A DNA stretch of 64,000 nt from Parvularculaceae bacterium (GCA_028284065.1 JANQSJ010000010.1:1-64000), one strand, 5' to 3'. Positions 7,234-17,779 are shown, numbered from the stretch's first letter. The notes: generated by a model from the letters alone, not told the origin. Made by a program: numbers and translations.

Positions 7234-9176
7234 AGCTCCCCCGTCTCGGGCGCCGGCCCCTCGACGAAGTCGGTCGATCCTGCGGCGTCGGGCGATTGGC
7301 CGTCCTCGGGGGCGTCGGCGGGGCTGTCCCCTTCGCCCCGCAATTCCGGCAGGGGCCCCTCTTCGCCAAGCGCGGCGGCGTCCATAGGCGCGACGACGCC
7401 GGCGCCGATGGTCGCTGCGGTCCCGTCGCCTTCCACGCCTGCGCCCTCTGGCGGCTCGAAATAGATGACGTCCGCCGCGTCGACGATTTCTCTCAGGGCG
7501 TCGTCGACCGCCTGGTCCGCGAGAAACGAGCGGATTGTGTCTTCCACCGCTTCGAATCGGACGCTCGGCGCCGGCCGCCGATCCAACACCTCAAGGACGT
7601 GCCAGCCGTGACGGCTGAAGAAGGGCGGCGCGATATCGCCGACGCCGGTCGTGAAGGCGGCGTTCGCAAGCTTCGGCGTCATCATCTGGCGCGTGAAGTA
7701 TCCGATGTCGCCGCCATTTTCTTTGGTTGAGGGATCAATCGAAAAATCGCGCGCCAACAGCGCAAAGTCCACGCCCTGACGCAACTGCGCGACAATCCAG
7801 ATCGCGTCCATCTCGGTCTCGACGACGATGTGCCGGGCGCGCACTTCATCGCCAAGCCGCACGAGATCGGCCTGGGACTCATATAGCCGGCGCAGTTCCT
7901 CCGGCGAGGTCGCCGTTTCGATGCGGGCGGCCATGAAGGCGGAGGCGAGAATTCGGTCGCGGGCGAGGGAAAGCTTCGTCGCGATCACGGGATCGCGCGT
8001 GATGCCGGCCTCACGCGCCGCCCGCGCCAGCAGGCGCTGCTCGACAAAAGACCGAACAAGGCCGCGATCGAAGGCGTCCCGGGCGGTAAGGATATCTCCC
8101 TCGTCCATGAATTCGGAGGCGGCGTAGGCCGCCCGGACGTCGCTCAGCCGAATGAAGCGTCCGCCGACGCGCGCGACGATCGGGTTGCCGGCGTCTTCCG
8201 GCGGCAGAACGATCAATTGCGGATCGCCGGATTCAGATGCCGCATTTCGCAATTCGTCCATGATCCAGAGGCTCGCGACCGCGGCCGCGGCGACGGCCCC
8301 GGCCGTGTAGGCGCGGCCCGCCGGTCCGGGCAGCCATCGAATGAGATCGTCGATGCACAGCGCCAGGAAACCGACGCTCGCGGCCGCCACCGCCCAGACC
8401 GCGCCGAGGACCTTTTTGAATCCCGCCCAGAGCGCCGCGTCGAGGTCGCCAAAGAACGCCCAAACCGCTTTCGTCGCGCCCCAGATGAGGCGCAGAACGA
8501 ACCGCGTCGCGGTCGAAAAATGACGCATTGGCGCGCCAATGGCGCCGCGGCGAAACGCGCCGCCGTCCGGCGTCGTGACCGCCGCGCCGGGCGCGGACGT
8601 CTTCACCGCGGGCAATCTCGCGGATCGCGGCTTCAGCGCGGGCGGCTTGAAAAAACGCCTCGCGGCCTTGCGTCGAGACGCCTTGCGTTTACGCGGGCGA
8701 CGCGGCGCGCCGGGGCGAACGACCTTTGGCTCGCGGCCCCCGGCCGTCGACGCAGTATCTGACGGTTGGTCGTCCGGCGGCGTGTCGTCCGGCGGCGCGA
8801 TATCTGACGGCGGGTCGTCCGGCGGCGCGTTGTCGGGCGCTGCGAGGTCTGTCGGCGTGTCGTCCGACAGCTCTCTATCTGACGGCTCTATGGCCGGCGG
8901 CTCTATGGACGACGGCTCTTTGGCGGGCGCCGCCGCTTGCGGCTCCCTTTCGTCGCGCGCACGGGCGTCAGGCCCGCCATCGCCGCGCGCCGAAATCTCG
9001 CCGCGCGCTTCCGCCTGCCTGCGTCGGCGGACCGCCGCGACGGCTTCGGACGCCGACAAGCCTGAGCTGCGCGCTGCGGGCGCGCCGGGCTCGCTCTTGT
9101 CTGGCGGCGGGTCTTCTTCGCTCGTCACGGGCGGGTCTCGCTCCCTCGCGCCTTTCTGGGCCGGTTTTACTGACAA
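7230..9176 (-). CDS. membrane-anchored PpiC-type peptidyl-prolyl isomerase
   Basis: The 648-residue protein has a parvulin/PpiC domain at about residues 443-535, with RARHIVVETE, GGDIGYFTRQMM and HGWHVLEVLDRR. A SurA-like helical region comes before it, and a Pro/Asp/Ala-rich tail ends it. One transmembrane segment lies near residues 290-306. Ahead of this is a long cytoplasmic part, Pro/Asp-rich to ~145 and then a very basic Arg/Lys stretch (157-180). It would help fold exported proteins at the periplasmic face, fitting its place opposite secA. The start is uncertain: the first codon is TTG without a clear RBS, and GTG at 9128 behind GAGGGAG is an alternative. Confidence 0.85.
   Translation of the reverse strand: MSVKPAQKGARERDPPVTSEEDPPPDKSEPGAPAARSSGLSASEAVAAVRRRRQAEARGEISARGDGGPDARARDEREPQAAAPAKEPSSIEPPAIEPSDRELSDDTPTDLAAPDNAPPDDPPSDIAPPDDTPPDDQPSDTASTAGGREPKVVRPGAPRRPRKRKASRRKAARRFFKPPALKPRSARLPAVKTSAPGAAVTTPDGGAFRRGAIGAPMRHFSTATRFVLRLIWGATKAVWAFFGDLDAALWAGFKKVLGAVWAVAAASVGFLALCIDDLIRWLPGPAGRAYTAGAVAAAAVASLWIMDELRNAASESGDPQLIVLPPEDAGNPIVARVGGRFIRLSDVRAAYAASEFMDEGDILTARDAFDRGLVRSFVEQRLLARAAREAGITRDPVIATKLSLARDRILASAFMAARIETATSPEELRRLYESQADLVRLGDEVRARHIVVETEMDAIWIVAQLRQGVDFALLARDFSIDPSTKENGGDIGYFTRQMMTPKLANAAFTTGVGDIAPPFFSRHGWHVLEVLDRRPAPSVRFEAVEDTIRSFLADQAVDDALREIVDAADVIYFEPPEGAGVEGDGTAATIGAGVVAPMDAAALGEEGPLPELRGEGDSPADAPEDGQSPDAAGSTDFVEGPAPETGEL
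8765..8935. repeat. 15-bp-period repeats inside the PpiC gene
   Basis: TCGTCCGGCGGCG recurs exactly at 8770-8782, 8785-8797 and 8815-8827, offsets of 15 and 30 bp. GGCTCTATGG recurs at 8884 and 8899, again 15 bp apart. On the coding strand this encodes five-residue units such as APPDD, TPPDD and EPPAI. The period keeps the frame, so unit number could change by slippage without breaking the gene. Confidence 0.8.
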
Positions 9177-9455
9177 ATGACTATTAAAGACCGTAGCGCG
9201 TTTCGCGCCGCCGCGCCCGCCCCGGCGGTTTCGTTGACTTGCCCCCGGGCCCTCACTATTTCCGAACCGCCGGGCGGCGGCCTCGAACGGCGTCTCCTAC
9301 TCGCGGGCCATGCCGGGACGCCGCGCGTTTGGGGCGCCCAAGGGCGTTAACTTTCTGACCGCGCATCGCCGGCGCCTCCGTGATGGCGTGGGGCGGCGGC
9401 GGGCGGCATTGGCGTCGTTATGACCGGCGCCGTTTTCAAGGGATGGGCCGGTTTC

Positions 9456-12350
9456 ATGGCGCTGATGGGCTTTGCCAAAAAGATCTTCGGGTCCTCAACC
9501 GATCGCCGGCTGAAGCCGATGTGGAAACGCGTCGAGGCGATCAACGCGCTGGAGGACAGCCTCTCCGGCCTCAGCGACGCCGACCTCATCGCCCGCACTG
9601 AAGAGCTGAAGCGTCGCCACGCCGACGGCGAGACCCTTGACGCCCTTCTGGTGGACGCGTTCGCAACCGTGCGCGAGGCGGCCAAGCGGGCCCTCGGCCA
9701 ACGCCACTATGACGTGCAAATGCTCGGCGGCATGGTCCTGCACACGGGCGCGATCGCCGAGATGAAGACCGGCGAAGGCAAGACGCTCGTTGCGACGCTG
9801 CCGGTCTACCTGAACGCCCTCGCCGGCAAGGGCGTCCATGTGGTCACCGTCAATGACTACCTCGCCAGCCGCGACGCGGAATGGATGGGCCGCGTCTATG
9901 AGCGCCTCGGCCTCAAGACCGGCTGCATTGTCCACGGCCTCACCGACATGGAGCGCCGCGAGGCCTACGCCGCGGACATCACCTACGGCACCAATAACGA
10001 GTTCGGGTTCGACTATCTGCGCGACAACATGAAGTCGTCGATCGAGGACATGGTCCAGCGCGGCCATCACTTTGCGATCGTCGACGAAGTCGATTCAATC
10101 CTCATAGACGAGGCGAGGACGCCGCTGATTATCTCCGGCCCCACCGACGACAAGTCTGAGCTTTACCGCACCATTGACGGCTTTATCCCTCAGCTTACGG
10201 ACGAAGATTTCGAGATCGACGAAAAAGCGCGCTCCGTCAGCCTCACCGAGGAAGGCAATGAACGCATCGAAGAGCTTCTGAAAGAAGCGGGCCTTCTGCA
10301 GGGCGAGAGCCTCTATGACGCGGTCAACATCTCCGTCGTCCACCACGTCAACCAGGCGCTGAAGGCGCACAAGACGTTCCAGCGCGACAAGGACTATATC
10401 GTGCGCGGCGGCAAGGTGGTCATCATCGACGAGTTCACCGGTCGGATGATGGAAGGGCGGCGCTGGTCGGAGGGCTTGCATCAGGCTGTCGAGGCGAAAG
10501 AGCAGGCGGAGATCCAGCCGGAGAACCAGACCCTCGCCTCGATCACCTTCCAGAACTATTTCCGACTTTACGGCAAGCTCGCCGGCATGACCGGCACCGC
10601 CCTCACCGAGGAGGCGGAATTCGGCGACATCTACAAGCTCGACGTCTACGAGATGCCGACCAACCGTCCGGTCGCGCGCGACGACATGGACGACGAACTC
10701 TACATGACGGCGGAGGAGAAATACCGAGCGATCGCCGTCCAGATCGCCGAGTGTCAGCGCAAGGGCCAGCCCGTGCTTGTCGGCACGGTGTCAATCGAGA
10801 AGTCGGAGCTTCTCTCCGGCCTCCTCTCCGACAAGAAGTTCTGGCGCGACGTCTCCAAGCGCCTCGAAGGCCACGCGGCCGAGCTTAAAGACAAGTATGC
10901 GGATGAAAAGCAGCGCCTCATTGACGACGCGGCCTATGTGCGCAGCCTTGCCGACAAGAAAGTTCCGGTGCCGCACAATGTGCTGAACGCGCGCTTCCAC
11001 GAGCAGGAGGCGGAGATCGTCGCCGAGGCGGGCGCGCCGGGCGCGGTGACGATCGCCACCAACATGGCGGGCCGCGGCACCGACATTCAGCTTGGCGGAT
11101 CGGTCGACCGCGCGCTGATGGAATCCCTAGACGAGGACGACACCGAAGAGACGATCGCGAAAAAGCGCGACGAGATCGAAGCGAAAATCGCGGACCAGAA
11201 ACAGGCCGTGCTCGACGCCGGCGGCCTCTATGTCCTGGCGACGGAACGCCACGAAAGCCGGCGCATCGACAACCAGCTGCGCGGACGCTCCGGCCGCCAG
11301 GGCGATCCCGGCGGGACCAAGTTCTACCTCTCGCTCGAAGACGACCTGATGCGGATTTTCGGCGACGGCATGGAGAAGATGCTGAAGCGGTTCGGCATCC
11401 AGCCCGACGAATCCATTGAGCATCCCTGGTTCACCAAGGCCGTGGAGACCGCCCAGAAAAAGGTCGAGCAGCGCAACTACGACATCCGCAAGAATGTCCT
11501 CAAATACGACGACGTCGTTAACGATCAGCGCAAGGCGATCTTCGAGCAGCGCATTGAGTTCATGTCCTCCGACAAGGTCGACGACATCATCGCCGACATG
11601 CGCGACGAGCTCATTGACGACATCGTGGCGACGCACATTCCGCCGAAGTCGTATGCGGAGCAATGGAACGTCGACGGCCTTGCGACGGAGGCTGAAGAGA
11701 TATTCGGCCGCGCCTTCCCGGTGAAGGAGTGGGCGGCGGAGGAAGGCGTTGCGGACACCGAGATTTCCGAGCGCCTTGCGTCGATGGCGAAGGACGCCGC
11801 CGCCGCGAAGGCGGCGGAGGTCGGCCCCGACACCATGCGGCGCCTCGAAAAGGCCATTCTCCTCCACGTCCTCGACACCAACTGGCGCGAGCACCTGCAG
11901 CAGCTTGACCAGTTGCGTTCGGTCGTCTGGATGCGCGGCCACGCCCAGCGCGATCCGATAAACGAGTTCAAGACCGAGGCTTTCGCCCTCTTCGAAAGCC
12001 TCCTCGACGGCCTCAGGCGCGATGTCGTCCGCATGCTGATGCAAGCCCAGGTGCGCCGCGCCGAGGAGGCGATGCCCCAGCCGCGGGCGATGCCCATGAC
12101 CGAGACGCACGTCAATCCGACGACGGGCGAGAACGAAATGGCCGAGCCGCCGACGGGCGCAGGCGCGGGCCGCGCCGCCGCGACGGCCGGGCTCGCCTCC
12201 ATGTCCGCCGCGAACAGAGCGCAGCGCGTCGACCCCAACGATCCCTCAACCTGGGGCATCACGCCGCGAAACGCGCCCTGCCCCTGCGGCTCCGGCAAAA
12301 AGTATAAATACTGCCATGGCGCGCTCGCCGTCGTTGAGAAAACGCCCTGA
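9456..12350 (+). CDS. secA: preprotein translocase ATPase SecA
   Basis: This is SecA, the motor that pushes preproteins through SecYEG. Visible parts are the N-terminal FAKKIFGSS, Walker A in [13 protein letters not shown], the [16 protein letters not shown] box, the substrate-binding [20 protein letters not shown] region, [15 protein letters not shown] in motor 2, and the C-terminal zinc finger [16 protein letters not shown]. About 964 residues is slightly long for the family because of an acidic/Ala-rich linker. I chose ATG at 9456, 12 nt after AAGGGA; ATG at 9465 is equally plausible. It is divergent from the PpiC gene and single. Confidence 0.98.
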   Translation: MALMGFAKKIFGSSTDRRLKPMWKRVEAINALEDSLSGLSDADLIARTEELKRRHADGETLDALLVDAFATVREAAKRALGQRHYDVQMLGGMVLHTGAIAEMKTGEGKTLVATLPVYLNALAGKGVHVVTVNDYLASRDAEWMGRVYERLGLKTGCIVHGLTDMERREAYAADITYGTNNEFGFDYLRDNMKSSIEDMVQRGHHFAIVDEVDSILIDEARTPLIISGPTDDKSELYRTIDGFIPQLTDEDFEIDEKARSVSLTEEGNERIEELLKEAGLLQGESLYDAVNISVVHHVNQALKAHKTFQRDKDYIVRGGKVVIIDEFTGRMMEGRRWSEGLHQAVEAKEQAEIQPENQTLASITFQNYFRLYGKLAGMTGTALTEEAEFGDIYKLDVYEMPTNRPVARDDMDDELYMTAEEKYRAIAVQIAECQRKGQPVLVGTVSIEKSELLSGLLSDKKFWRDVSKRLEGHAAELKDKYADEKQRLIDDAAYVRSLADKKVPVPHNVLNARFHEQEAEIVAEAGAPGAVTIATNMAGRGTDIQLGGSVDRALMESLDEDDTEETIAKKRDEIEAKIADQKQAVLDAGGLYVLATERHESRRIDNQLRGRSGRQGDPGGTKFYLSLEDDLMRIFGDGMEKMLKRFGIQPDESIEHPWFTKAVETAQKKVEQRNYDIRKNVLKYDDVVNDQRKAIFEQRIEFMSSDKVDDIIADMRDELIDDIVATHIPPKSYAEQWNVDGLATEAEEIFGRAFPVKEWAAEEGVADTEISERLASMAKDAAAAKAAEVGPDTMRRLEKAILLHVLDTNWREHLQQLDQLRSVVWMRGHAQRDPINEFKTEAFALFESLLDGLRRDVVRMLMQAQVRRAEEAMPQPRAMPMTETHVNPTTGENEMAEPPTGAGAGRAAATAGLASMSAANRAQRVDPNDPSTWGITPRNAPCPCGSGKKYKYCHGALAVVEKTP

Positions 12351-12498
12351 CGCTGACGACCTGCGACGGGGCGGCCCCTCTTCCCGCCGACGCTCAATGG
12401 GCGTTTAGTTTTACTCGCATCGCCGGCGCTTGACTTCGGGCGGCTTTACGCGTCCGACGTCGGTTCGTAGCGACCAAACCCAGTCCGGAGGTCATTTG

Positions 12499-13518
12499 AT
12501 GGCGTTCAATGTCGCGGTCGTCGGCGCCACAGGCGTCGTCGGCCAGGAGATTCTGACGATCCTCGCCGAGCGGCTGTTCCCCACGGAGCGCGTGAGCGCG
12601 CTCGCCTCGCGCAATTCAATTGGCCGCGAGGTGTCCTTCGGCGAAAAGGATCTCACATGCGAAGATCTGGCGCAGTTTGATTTCTCGGGCGTCGACATTG
12701 CGCTTTTCGCGGCGGGGTCTGAGGTCGCGAAGGAATGGGCGCCGAAGGCCGCCGCCGCGGGCGCCGTCGTCATCGACAACTCCTCGGTTTTCCGTATGGA
12801 AATGAACGTGCCCCTCGTTGTGCCGGAGGTGAACGCCGCGGCGGTCGACGGCTATACGGCGCGCAACATCATCGCAAATCCCAATTGCTCGACGGCGCAG
12901 CTCGTCGTCGCGCTGAAGCCCCTTCATGATCGCGCCAGGATCAGGCGCGTCGTCGTCTCCACCTACCAGTCGACGTCGGGCGCCGGCCGCGACGCCATGG
13001 ACGAGCTTTTCACCCAGACCAAGGGCATATACGTCAACGACACGCCGAACCCTCAGCAGTTCACCAAGCAGATCGCCTTTAACGTCATCCCGCATATCGA
13101 TGTTTTCATGGAGGACGGCGCGACGAAAGAGGAATGGAAGATGACGGCGGAGACCAAGAAGATCCTTGATCCGAAGATCAAGCTCTTCGCCACGTGCGTG
13201 CGCGTGCCGACCTTCGTCGGCCACGCCGAAGCGGTCTCGGTCGAACTCGAAGAGCCATTGGAGGCCGATGAGGCGCGCGAACTCCTGCGCGAATCGCCCG
13301 GCCTCATGGTCGTCGATAAGCGCGAGGATGGCGGCTACGTCACGCCCGTCGAATGCGTCGGCGAGTTCGCCACCTTCGTCAGCCGCATCCGCAGCGACCC
13401 GACGGTGGACAACGGCCTCGCCTTCTGGTGCGTCTCCGACAATCTGCGCAAGGGCGCGGCGCTGAACGCCGTCCAGATCGCCGAAACGCTTGTCAATCGC
13501 GGGCATCTGACCGCCTGA
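12499..13518 (+). CDS. asd: aspartate-semialdehyde dehydrogenase
   Basis: The 339-residue enzyme makes aspartate semialdehyde from aspartyl phosphate with NADPH, feeding lysine, diaminopimelate, threonine and methionine synthesis. It has the nucleotide-binding GATGVVGQEIL at the N-terminus, catalytic Cys130 in NPNCST, and the RVPTFVGHAE segment with the active-site His. The start at 12499 is fixed by GGAGG (CCGGAGGTCATTTG) just upstream. A longer reading to 12430 has no support. It stands alone between secA and a RarD-like gene, both on the same strand. Confidence 0.97.
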   Translation: MAFNVAVVGATGVVGQEILTILAERLFPTERVSALASRNSIGREVSFGEKDLTCEDLAQFDFSGVDIALFAAGSEVAKEWAPKAAAAGAVVIDNSSVFRMEMNVPLVVPEVNAAAVDGYTARNIIANPNCSTAQLVVALKPLHDRARIRRVVVSTYQSTSGAGRDAMDELFTQTKGIYVNDTPNPQQFTKQIAFNVIPHIDVFMEDGATKEEWKMTAETKKILDPKIKLFATCVRVPTFVGHAEAVSVELEEPLEADEARELLRESPGLMVVDKREDGGYVTPVECVGEFATFVSRIRSDPTVDNGLAFWCVSDNLRKGAALNAVQIAETLVNRGHLTA

Positions 13519-13709
13519 CAGGGGCGCGAGCCGCAAGAAACGGGTCGTCCTCGGCGCGGCGTTTCGACTATCTCGCGAGCGACCAACGCGTCGACGCTTC
13601 AATTGGAATCGGGACGACGCTTTAGGTCTTTGTTATTGCGCGTTCCCGAGTGGCCAACCGCACGCGCTTTGGCCGGGAAACGCTTTAAGGACGACAAGGG
13701 AGGCGAGGA

Positions 13710-14774
13710 ATGGCGGCGCGGACGGTTGACGCTTCCGATACGCCCGCCGGCGCGCCGGACGGCGGCGAGACCGACAGCGGCGAGACAGGCGGCGGCGAAA
13801 CTGGCGGCCTCAGCCCGGAGGCGCGGTTTGGCTTCATCTGCGCGCTCCTCGCCTACACGCTCTGGGGCGCGTTTCCGATCTATATCAAGTTTCTGGAATC
13901 CGTCGATCCGCTGGAGGTCGTCAGCCAGCGGATCGCCTGGTCGGTTCCGTTCGGCGCGCTCATCATCTCCTTGCGCAAGCAGTGGCGCGAGACCATCGCC
14001 GCCGCGATGTCGCCGAAAACGCTCATGCTGCTCGGCGCATCCGCATCGGTCATTTCCGTCAACTGGTTCTTCTATGTCTGGGCGGTCACCAATGAACGCG
14101 TCCTGGAGGCGAGCCTCGGCTATTACATCAACCCGCTGATGTTCGTCGCCGCCGGCGTCGTCGTCCTCGGGGAACGGTTGCGGCGCGCGCAATGGATCGG
14201 CATCGGACTCGCCACGGCGGGCGTCATGGCGCTGACCATCGGCGCCGGCGTCTTTCCCTGGGTCGCCTTTCTGCTCGCCGTCGCCTTCACCGCCTACGGA
14301 TATATCCGCAAGCAAACGCCCGTCGGCGCAACGCCCGGCCTCTTCATTGAAACCTCCCTGCTCGCGCCGATCGCCATCGCCGTCCTCATCTGGCTGTCGA
14401 GCCATGGCGGGCTCGCGTTCGGCGCCGAGAGCGCGCGCATGGATCTCCTGCTGATCCTCTCCGGGCCGGCGACCGTCCTGCCGCTGACCTTGTTCGCGCT
14501 TGGCGCGCGCCGCCTCAAGCTGTCGACGCTCGGTTTCATCCAGTATATCGGCCCGACGGGCCAGTTTTTCCTGGGGCTCTATTATGGCGAGCCGTTTACG
14601 CTCGCCCACGGGATATGCTTCGGGCTCATCTGGACCGGGCTTGCGGTCACCAGCATCGATGCGTTGCGCGACCGGCCGAAGACGGTGAACGCAGGCCCGT
14701 CAACGCGCCCGCCGGCGCTTAAAGAGCGGTCTAGGATTCAGGAAGCCGCTTCAGCGTCCCCGAAAAACTCATAA
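13710..14774 (+). CDS. rarD: EamA-family permease, RarD-like
   Basis: The 354-residue membrane protein of the drug/metabolite transporter superfamily has about ten hydrophobic segments. RarD-type signatures are YTLWGAFPIY at the first helix, VVSQRIAWSVPF, NWFFYVWAV, YYINPL and GFIQYIGPTGQFFLGL. The substrate of RarD is not firmly established. The first 35 residues are a Gly/Glu/Asp-rich hydrophilic lead with GGET repeats. The ATG follows GGGAGGCGAGGA. Its last 44 bp overlap the 3' end of the convergent thioesterase gene. Confidence 0.9.
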   Translation: MAARTVDASDTPAGAPDGGETDSGETGGGETGGLSPEARFGFICALLAYTLWGAFPIYIKFLESVDPLEVVSQRIAWSVPFGALIISLRKQWRETIAAAMSPKTLMLLGASASVISVNWFFYVWAVTNERVLEASLGYYINPLMFVAAGVVVLGERLRRAQWIGIGLATAGVMALTIGAGVFPWVAFLLAVAFTAYGYIRKQTPVGATPGLFIETSLLAPIAIAVLIWLSSHGGLAFGAESARMDLLLILSGPATVLPLTLFALGARRLKLSTLGFIQYIGPTGQFFLGLYYGEPFTLAHGICFGLIWTGLAVTSIDALRDRPKTVNAGPSTRPPALKERSRIQEAASASPKNS

Positions 14775-15162
14775 GGACCCGGTCGCCGGCGCGGACGACG
14801 CCGCGGGAGAAGAGAAGGCTCCTGCCTGTCTTCAGGGCGTCGCCCTCAGCGTAAACAAATTCGCCGAGCTGGCCCGGCGCCAGAAACTCCGTATTCAGCG
14901 TAACCGTGACGGCGCGAAACGGACCGATCTTGCGCCGGCAGATATCCCACAGCGACATATCGGCGAGCGTCGCCAGGCAGCCGCCATGGACGATGCCCCC
15001 AAGGTTCAGGTGGCGCTTCTCCGCCACGAAGCCGACGCCGGGCGCGTCGCCGTTCCGGAAATAATAGGGGCCCGCCACGCCCGAGAACGTGTCGCTCAAC
15101 GGGACGGCGCTCCAACCAGCCGGGACCGCGTCCGGCAATTCGTCTTTCCTGGCTTCGGCCAT
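14731..15162 (-). CDS. PaaI-type hotdog thioesterase
   Basis: The 143-residue protein has the hotdog-fold pattern GFVAEKRHLNLGGIVHGGCLATLADMSLW, in which the HGG turn and the following Asp mark the PaaI/YbgC-like acyl-CoA thioesterases. The last strands (AVTVTLNTEFLAPGQLGEFVYAEG) also fit. The substrate cannot be read from the sequence. It faces the RarD-like gene tail to tail with a 44-bp overlap and is divergent from the epoxide hydrolase gene, with about 110 bp between starts. Confidence 0.88.
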   Translation of the reverse strand: MAEARKDELPDAVPAGWSAVPLSDTFSGVAGPYYFRNGDAPGVGFVAEKRHLNLGGIVHGGCLATLADMSLWDICRRKIGPFRAVTVTLNTEFLAPGQLGEFVYAEGDALKTGRSLLFSRGVVRAGDRVLMSFSGTLKRLPES

Positions 15163-15272
15163 GCCGCGCCGGATAGCAGATGCTGCGCCGCAGCGCCAGC
15201 CGGCCGGGACCCGCCGGCGCGGTCTGCGCCCGGCGATTGAAATCGCATCGGGCCGGCGGCAGGCTCCGCGCC

Positions 15273-16250
15273 ATGACCAGCATGCCAGCCCCCCGCCGCC
15301 TCGCCGTCACGTCCCATGAGGGCGAAGAGATCACGCTCTCCGTATACGAAGCCGGCGCCGGCGAAGGTCGGCCGACGGTCGTCCTCGTCCATGGCTGGCC
15401 GGAGCTCGCCTATTCCTGGAAGAACCAGATCGGCCCCCTCGCCGACGCCGGCTACCATGTCATCGCGCCGGACTTGCGCGGCTTCGGCGGCTCCGACAAT
15501 CCAAAGGAAAAAGAGCGCTACACCATTCATCACATGGTCGGCGACTTGCGCGGCGTCCTCGACGCGTGCGGCGTCGAGAAGGCGGTTTTCGTCGGCCATG
15601 ACTGGGGCGGGTTTCTCGTCTGGCCGATGGCGCAACTGAACCCGACCCGCGTCGCCGGCGTCATCGGCGTGTGCACGCCGCACAAGGCGCCGCCGCCCGT
15701 CCCGCCCCTGCAGATCCTCGAAAAGCGCTTCACCGCCAATCATTACTTCATCCGTTTCCAGCCCGTCGGGCCGGCGGAGGAGAAATTTACGGGGCATGAG
15801 GAGAAATTCTTCCGCATGATGTTCCGCGGCCCTGCCCCGCGGGCGATATGGGAGAAACTCGTCCCCGGCGTCTACGACATCTTCTCGATGTTCGACCGGT
15901 TCAAAGACTCCCACGACGCGCAACTCGTCTTGCCGCCGGAGGAATTGGCCGTCTACGTCGACGCCTACAAGGCGTCCGGCTTTCACGGCGGGATCAATCT
16001 CTACCGCAATGTCGACGGCAATTATCACCTGATGAAGGACGTCGACCCGGTGGTGACGCACCCTGCGTTCATGATCTCGGCGGAGCTTGACCTCTTCCTG
16101 CCGCCGGAGACGACCGACGGGATGGAGAAGATCGTCCCCAACCTCGACCGCGCGCTCATCGAGGGGTGCGGCCATTGGGTGATGTGGGAGAAGCCGGACG
16201 AACTGAACCGGCTGATGATCGAGTGGCTGGCGCGGAAATTTCCGGCGTGA
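15273..16250 (+). CDS. alpha/beta hydrolase, epoxide hydrolase type
   Basis: The 325-residue protein has the oxyanion HGWPE motif (residues 40-44), the nucleophile Asp110 in VGHDWGG, and a C-terminal catalytic His in EGCGHWVMWEKPDEL. Asp rather than Ser as nucleophile, together with HGWPE, points to the soluble epoxide hydrolase/haloalkane dehalogenase branch. HGWPE favours epoxide hydrolase, which would convert epoxides to diols in the cytoplasm. The ATG at 15273 begins the conserved part; a longer reading to 15180 lacks support. It is monocistronic and its natural substrate is unknown. Confidence 0.9.
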   Translation: MTSMPAPRRLAVTSHEGEEITLSVYEAGAGEGRPTVVLVHGWPELAYSWKNQIGPLADAGYHVIAPDLRGFGGSDNPKEKERYTIHHMVGDLRGVLDACGVEKAVFVGHDWGGFLVWPMAQLNPTRVAGVIGVCTPHKAPPPVPPLQILEKRFTANHYFIRFQPVGPAEEKFTGHEEKFFRMMFRGPAPRAIWEKLVPGVYDIFSMFDRFKDSHDAQLVLPPEELAVYVDAYKASGFHGGINLYRNVDGNYHLMKDVDPVVTHPAFMISAELDLFLPPETTDGMEKIVPNLDRALIEGCGHWVMWEKPDELNRLMIEWLARKFPA

Positions 16251-16561
16251 GGGCTGCGGCGGCTGATTGCCTGTCGGCGGCAAAGCGGGACCTTCGCAAG
16301 GGGATTTGAAGTCCGTTCAATTCCAAAAAGCGGTTATAAGAAGGAAAGCGGGTATCGACTAAGTCCGTCTCCGCGATGCATTAGATCGGCGATTACGCAA
16401 TCATCAGCTCCGACAGGCTTGCGGGCTGTCGCAACCCTGCGGTAGCAGCGAATTGGACGTCATTCGGGAAACGCTCGACCGCCTCAACCAGACAATACGT
16501 CATCAACCGCGCCCATGACAAAAGAGCGGGCGGGCGATGCCCAGGCCCGAAGGGTTCCATC
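16251..16561. other. 311-bp intergenic stretch without a recognisable gene
   Basis: The region lies between the epoxide hydrolase and the DUF418 gene, both rightward. One frame is free of stops for about 50 codons but has no ATG or ribosome-binding site and no family I recognise. It marks the left edge of the less GC-rich accessory part. I see no RNA gene or strong hairpin. Confidence 0.5.
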
Positions 16562-17779
16562 ATGACGTCTCACTCCATTTCAACGTCTGAACTCAATGCC
16601 GCAACGGCTCAGGCGGCCCCCACTGCCGTTTCCGCGCGCATCGACAGTCTCGATGTCCTGCGCGGGTTGGCGGTGCTGATGATTTTCGTCGTCAACATCA
16701 AAATGATGGCCAGCGGGTACAATCACTACGGCGAGCGAACCCTCTACACGGGAGAATACGACCAGGCGATCGGCTACCTTCATAACCTATTTGTCCACGG
16801 AAAGTTCGTTACGATTTTCACGGGGCTTTTTGGCGCGGGTCTGGCGCTGCTTCTCGCCCGCGAACGTCCCGTTCCGCTTCCAATCGTGCTTCGTCGCCTT
16901 TTCTGGCTGGGCGTATTCGGCTCCCTGCACCTCGTTTTCATCCGTGAAGGCGACATTCTGGTGAAGTATGCGCTGGTTGGGGTGATCGCGATTCCCTTCG
17001 TCAAGATGAAGGGATCGTCGCTTGTTCTACTGGGCGTCGGGGGGCAAGCGGCGTTGTTCGTCGCTTCTATCCTGCTTCCGGTCGACTATGGGGACGAGCC
17101 GCTGCTCTGGCGATCGGACCCCGATATGCATCTCGAGGTCGAGCGCATCATGCTTGGCTCAATCGCTGGTCAGATATCCGCTCGTCTTGATACGGTGCAG
17201 TTCTACTTCGTCGACCTTTTCCTGCGGGGCCGTGGATGGCTTGGCGCCTTGTCAATCATGATGATGGGGATGGGGTTGTTCAAAATCGGCTTCCTGACGG
17301 GGAAGCTTTCGCCAAAGACGTATCTGGTAAGCGTTGCGGCCGGCGCGATCTGCCTCGTGCCTTTGGCTTTGTATACTCCGTTGCACTGGGGCGGTTTGCC
17401 GAACGCCGACATCGTCTTGAACGGCGCCTGGAAATTAAATCAATTCGGCGGCGCGCTCGCCTGGTCTGCGCTCACGGTGGGGCTCGTTTCGTTTGGTTGG
17501 AAGGCACATGCGCTGTCGGCGGCCGGTCGAATGGCGTTCACGATCTACATATTGCAATCGGTCATAGGGCTTTTGTTGTTTTCAAGCCTGGGGCTTGGGC
17601 TGTTCGGTCAGTTGTCGCTTGGTGAACTGACGATTGTCACAATCATCACTATCGCCTTTTTCCTGATCGCGTCCCCGCTTTGGCTTTCTCGGTTTCGCTT
17701 CGGGCCGCTTGAGTGGGTTTGGCGATCGCTGACTTATGGGCGCCGCCAGCCACTGTTGCGGACACCGAAATCCGCTTGA
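16562..17779 (+). CDS. DUF418 domain membrane protein (YeiB-like)
   Basis: The 405-residue polytopic membrane protein has the DUF418 features: SLDVLRGLAVLMIFVVNI at the first helix, then GKFVTIFTGLFGAGLALLLAR, and a C-terminal DUF418 half with GRMAFTIYILQSVIGLLLF and a final RFRFGPLEWVWRSLTYG. I count about ten membrane segments. The family's function is unknown; some members are proposed transporters or acyl-transfer related. The ATG follows GAAGGGTTCCATC. Codon use is less GC-biased than in the genes to its left, so it may belong to the accessory block. Confidence 0.9.
   Translation: MTSHSISTSELNAATAQAAPTAVSARIDSLDVLRGLAVLMIFVVNIKMMASGYNHYGERTLYTGEYDQAIGYLHNLFVHGKFVTIFTGLFGAGLALLLARERPVPLPIVLRRLFWLGVFGSLHLVFIREGDILVKYALVGVIAIPFVKMKGSSLVLLGVGGQAALFVASILLPVDYGDEPLLWRSDPDMHLEVERIMLGSIAGQISARLDTVQFYFVDLFLRGRGWLGALSIMMMGMGLFKIGFLTGKLSPKTYLVSVAAGAICLVPLALYTPLHWGGLPNADIVLNGAWKLNQFGGALAWSALTVGLVSFGWKAHALSAAGRMAFTIYILQSVIGLLLFSSLGLGLFGQLSLGELTIVTIITIAFFLIASPLWLSRFRFGPLEWVWRSLTYGRRQPLLRTPKSA

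Noticed and set aside
11127-12110. 327-codon minus-strand frame within secA
   Set aside because: It is fully inside secA and has low-complexity composition, so it is a shadow frame.
16320-16527. Stop-free stretch of about 50 codons before the DUF418 gene
   Set aside because: No ATG start, no ribosome-binding site and no familiar motif.
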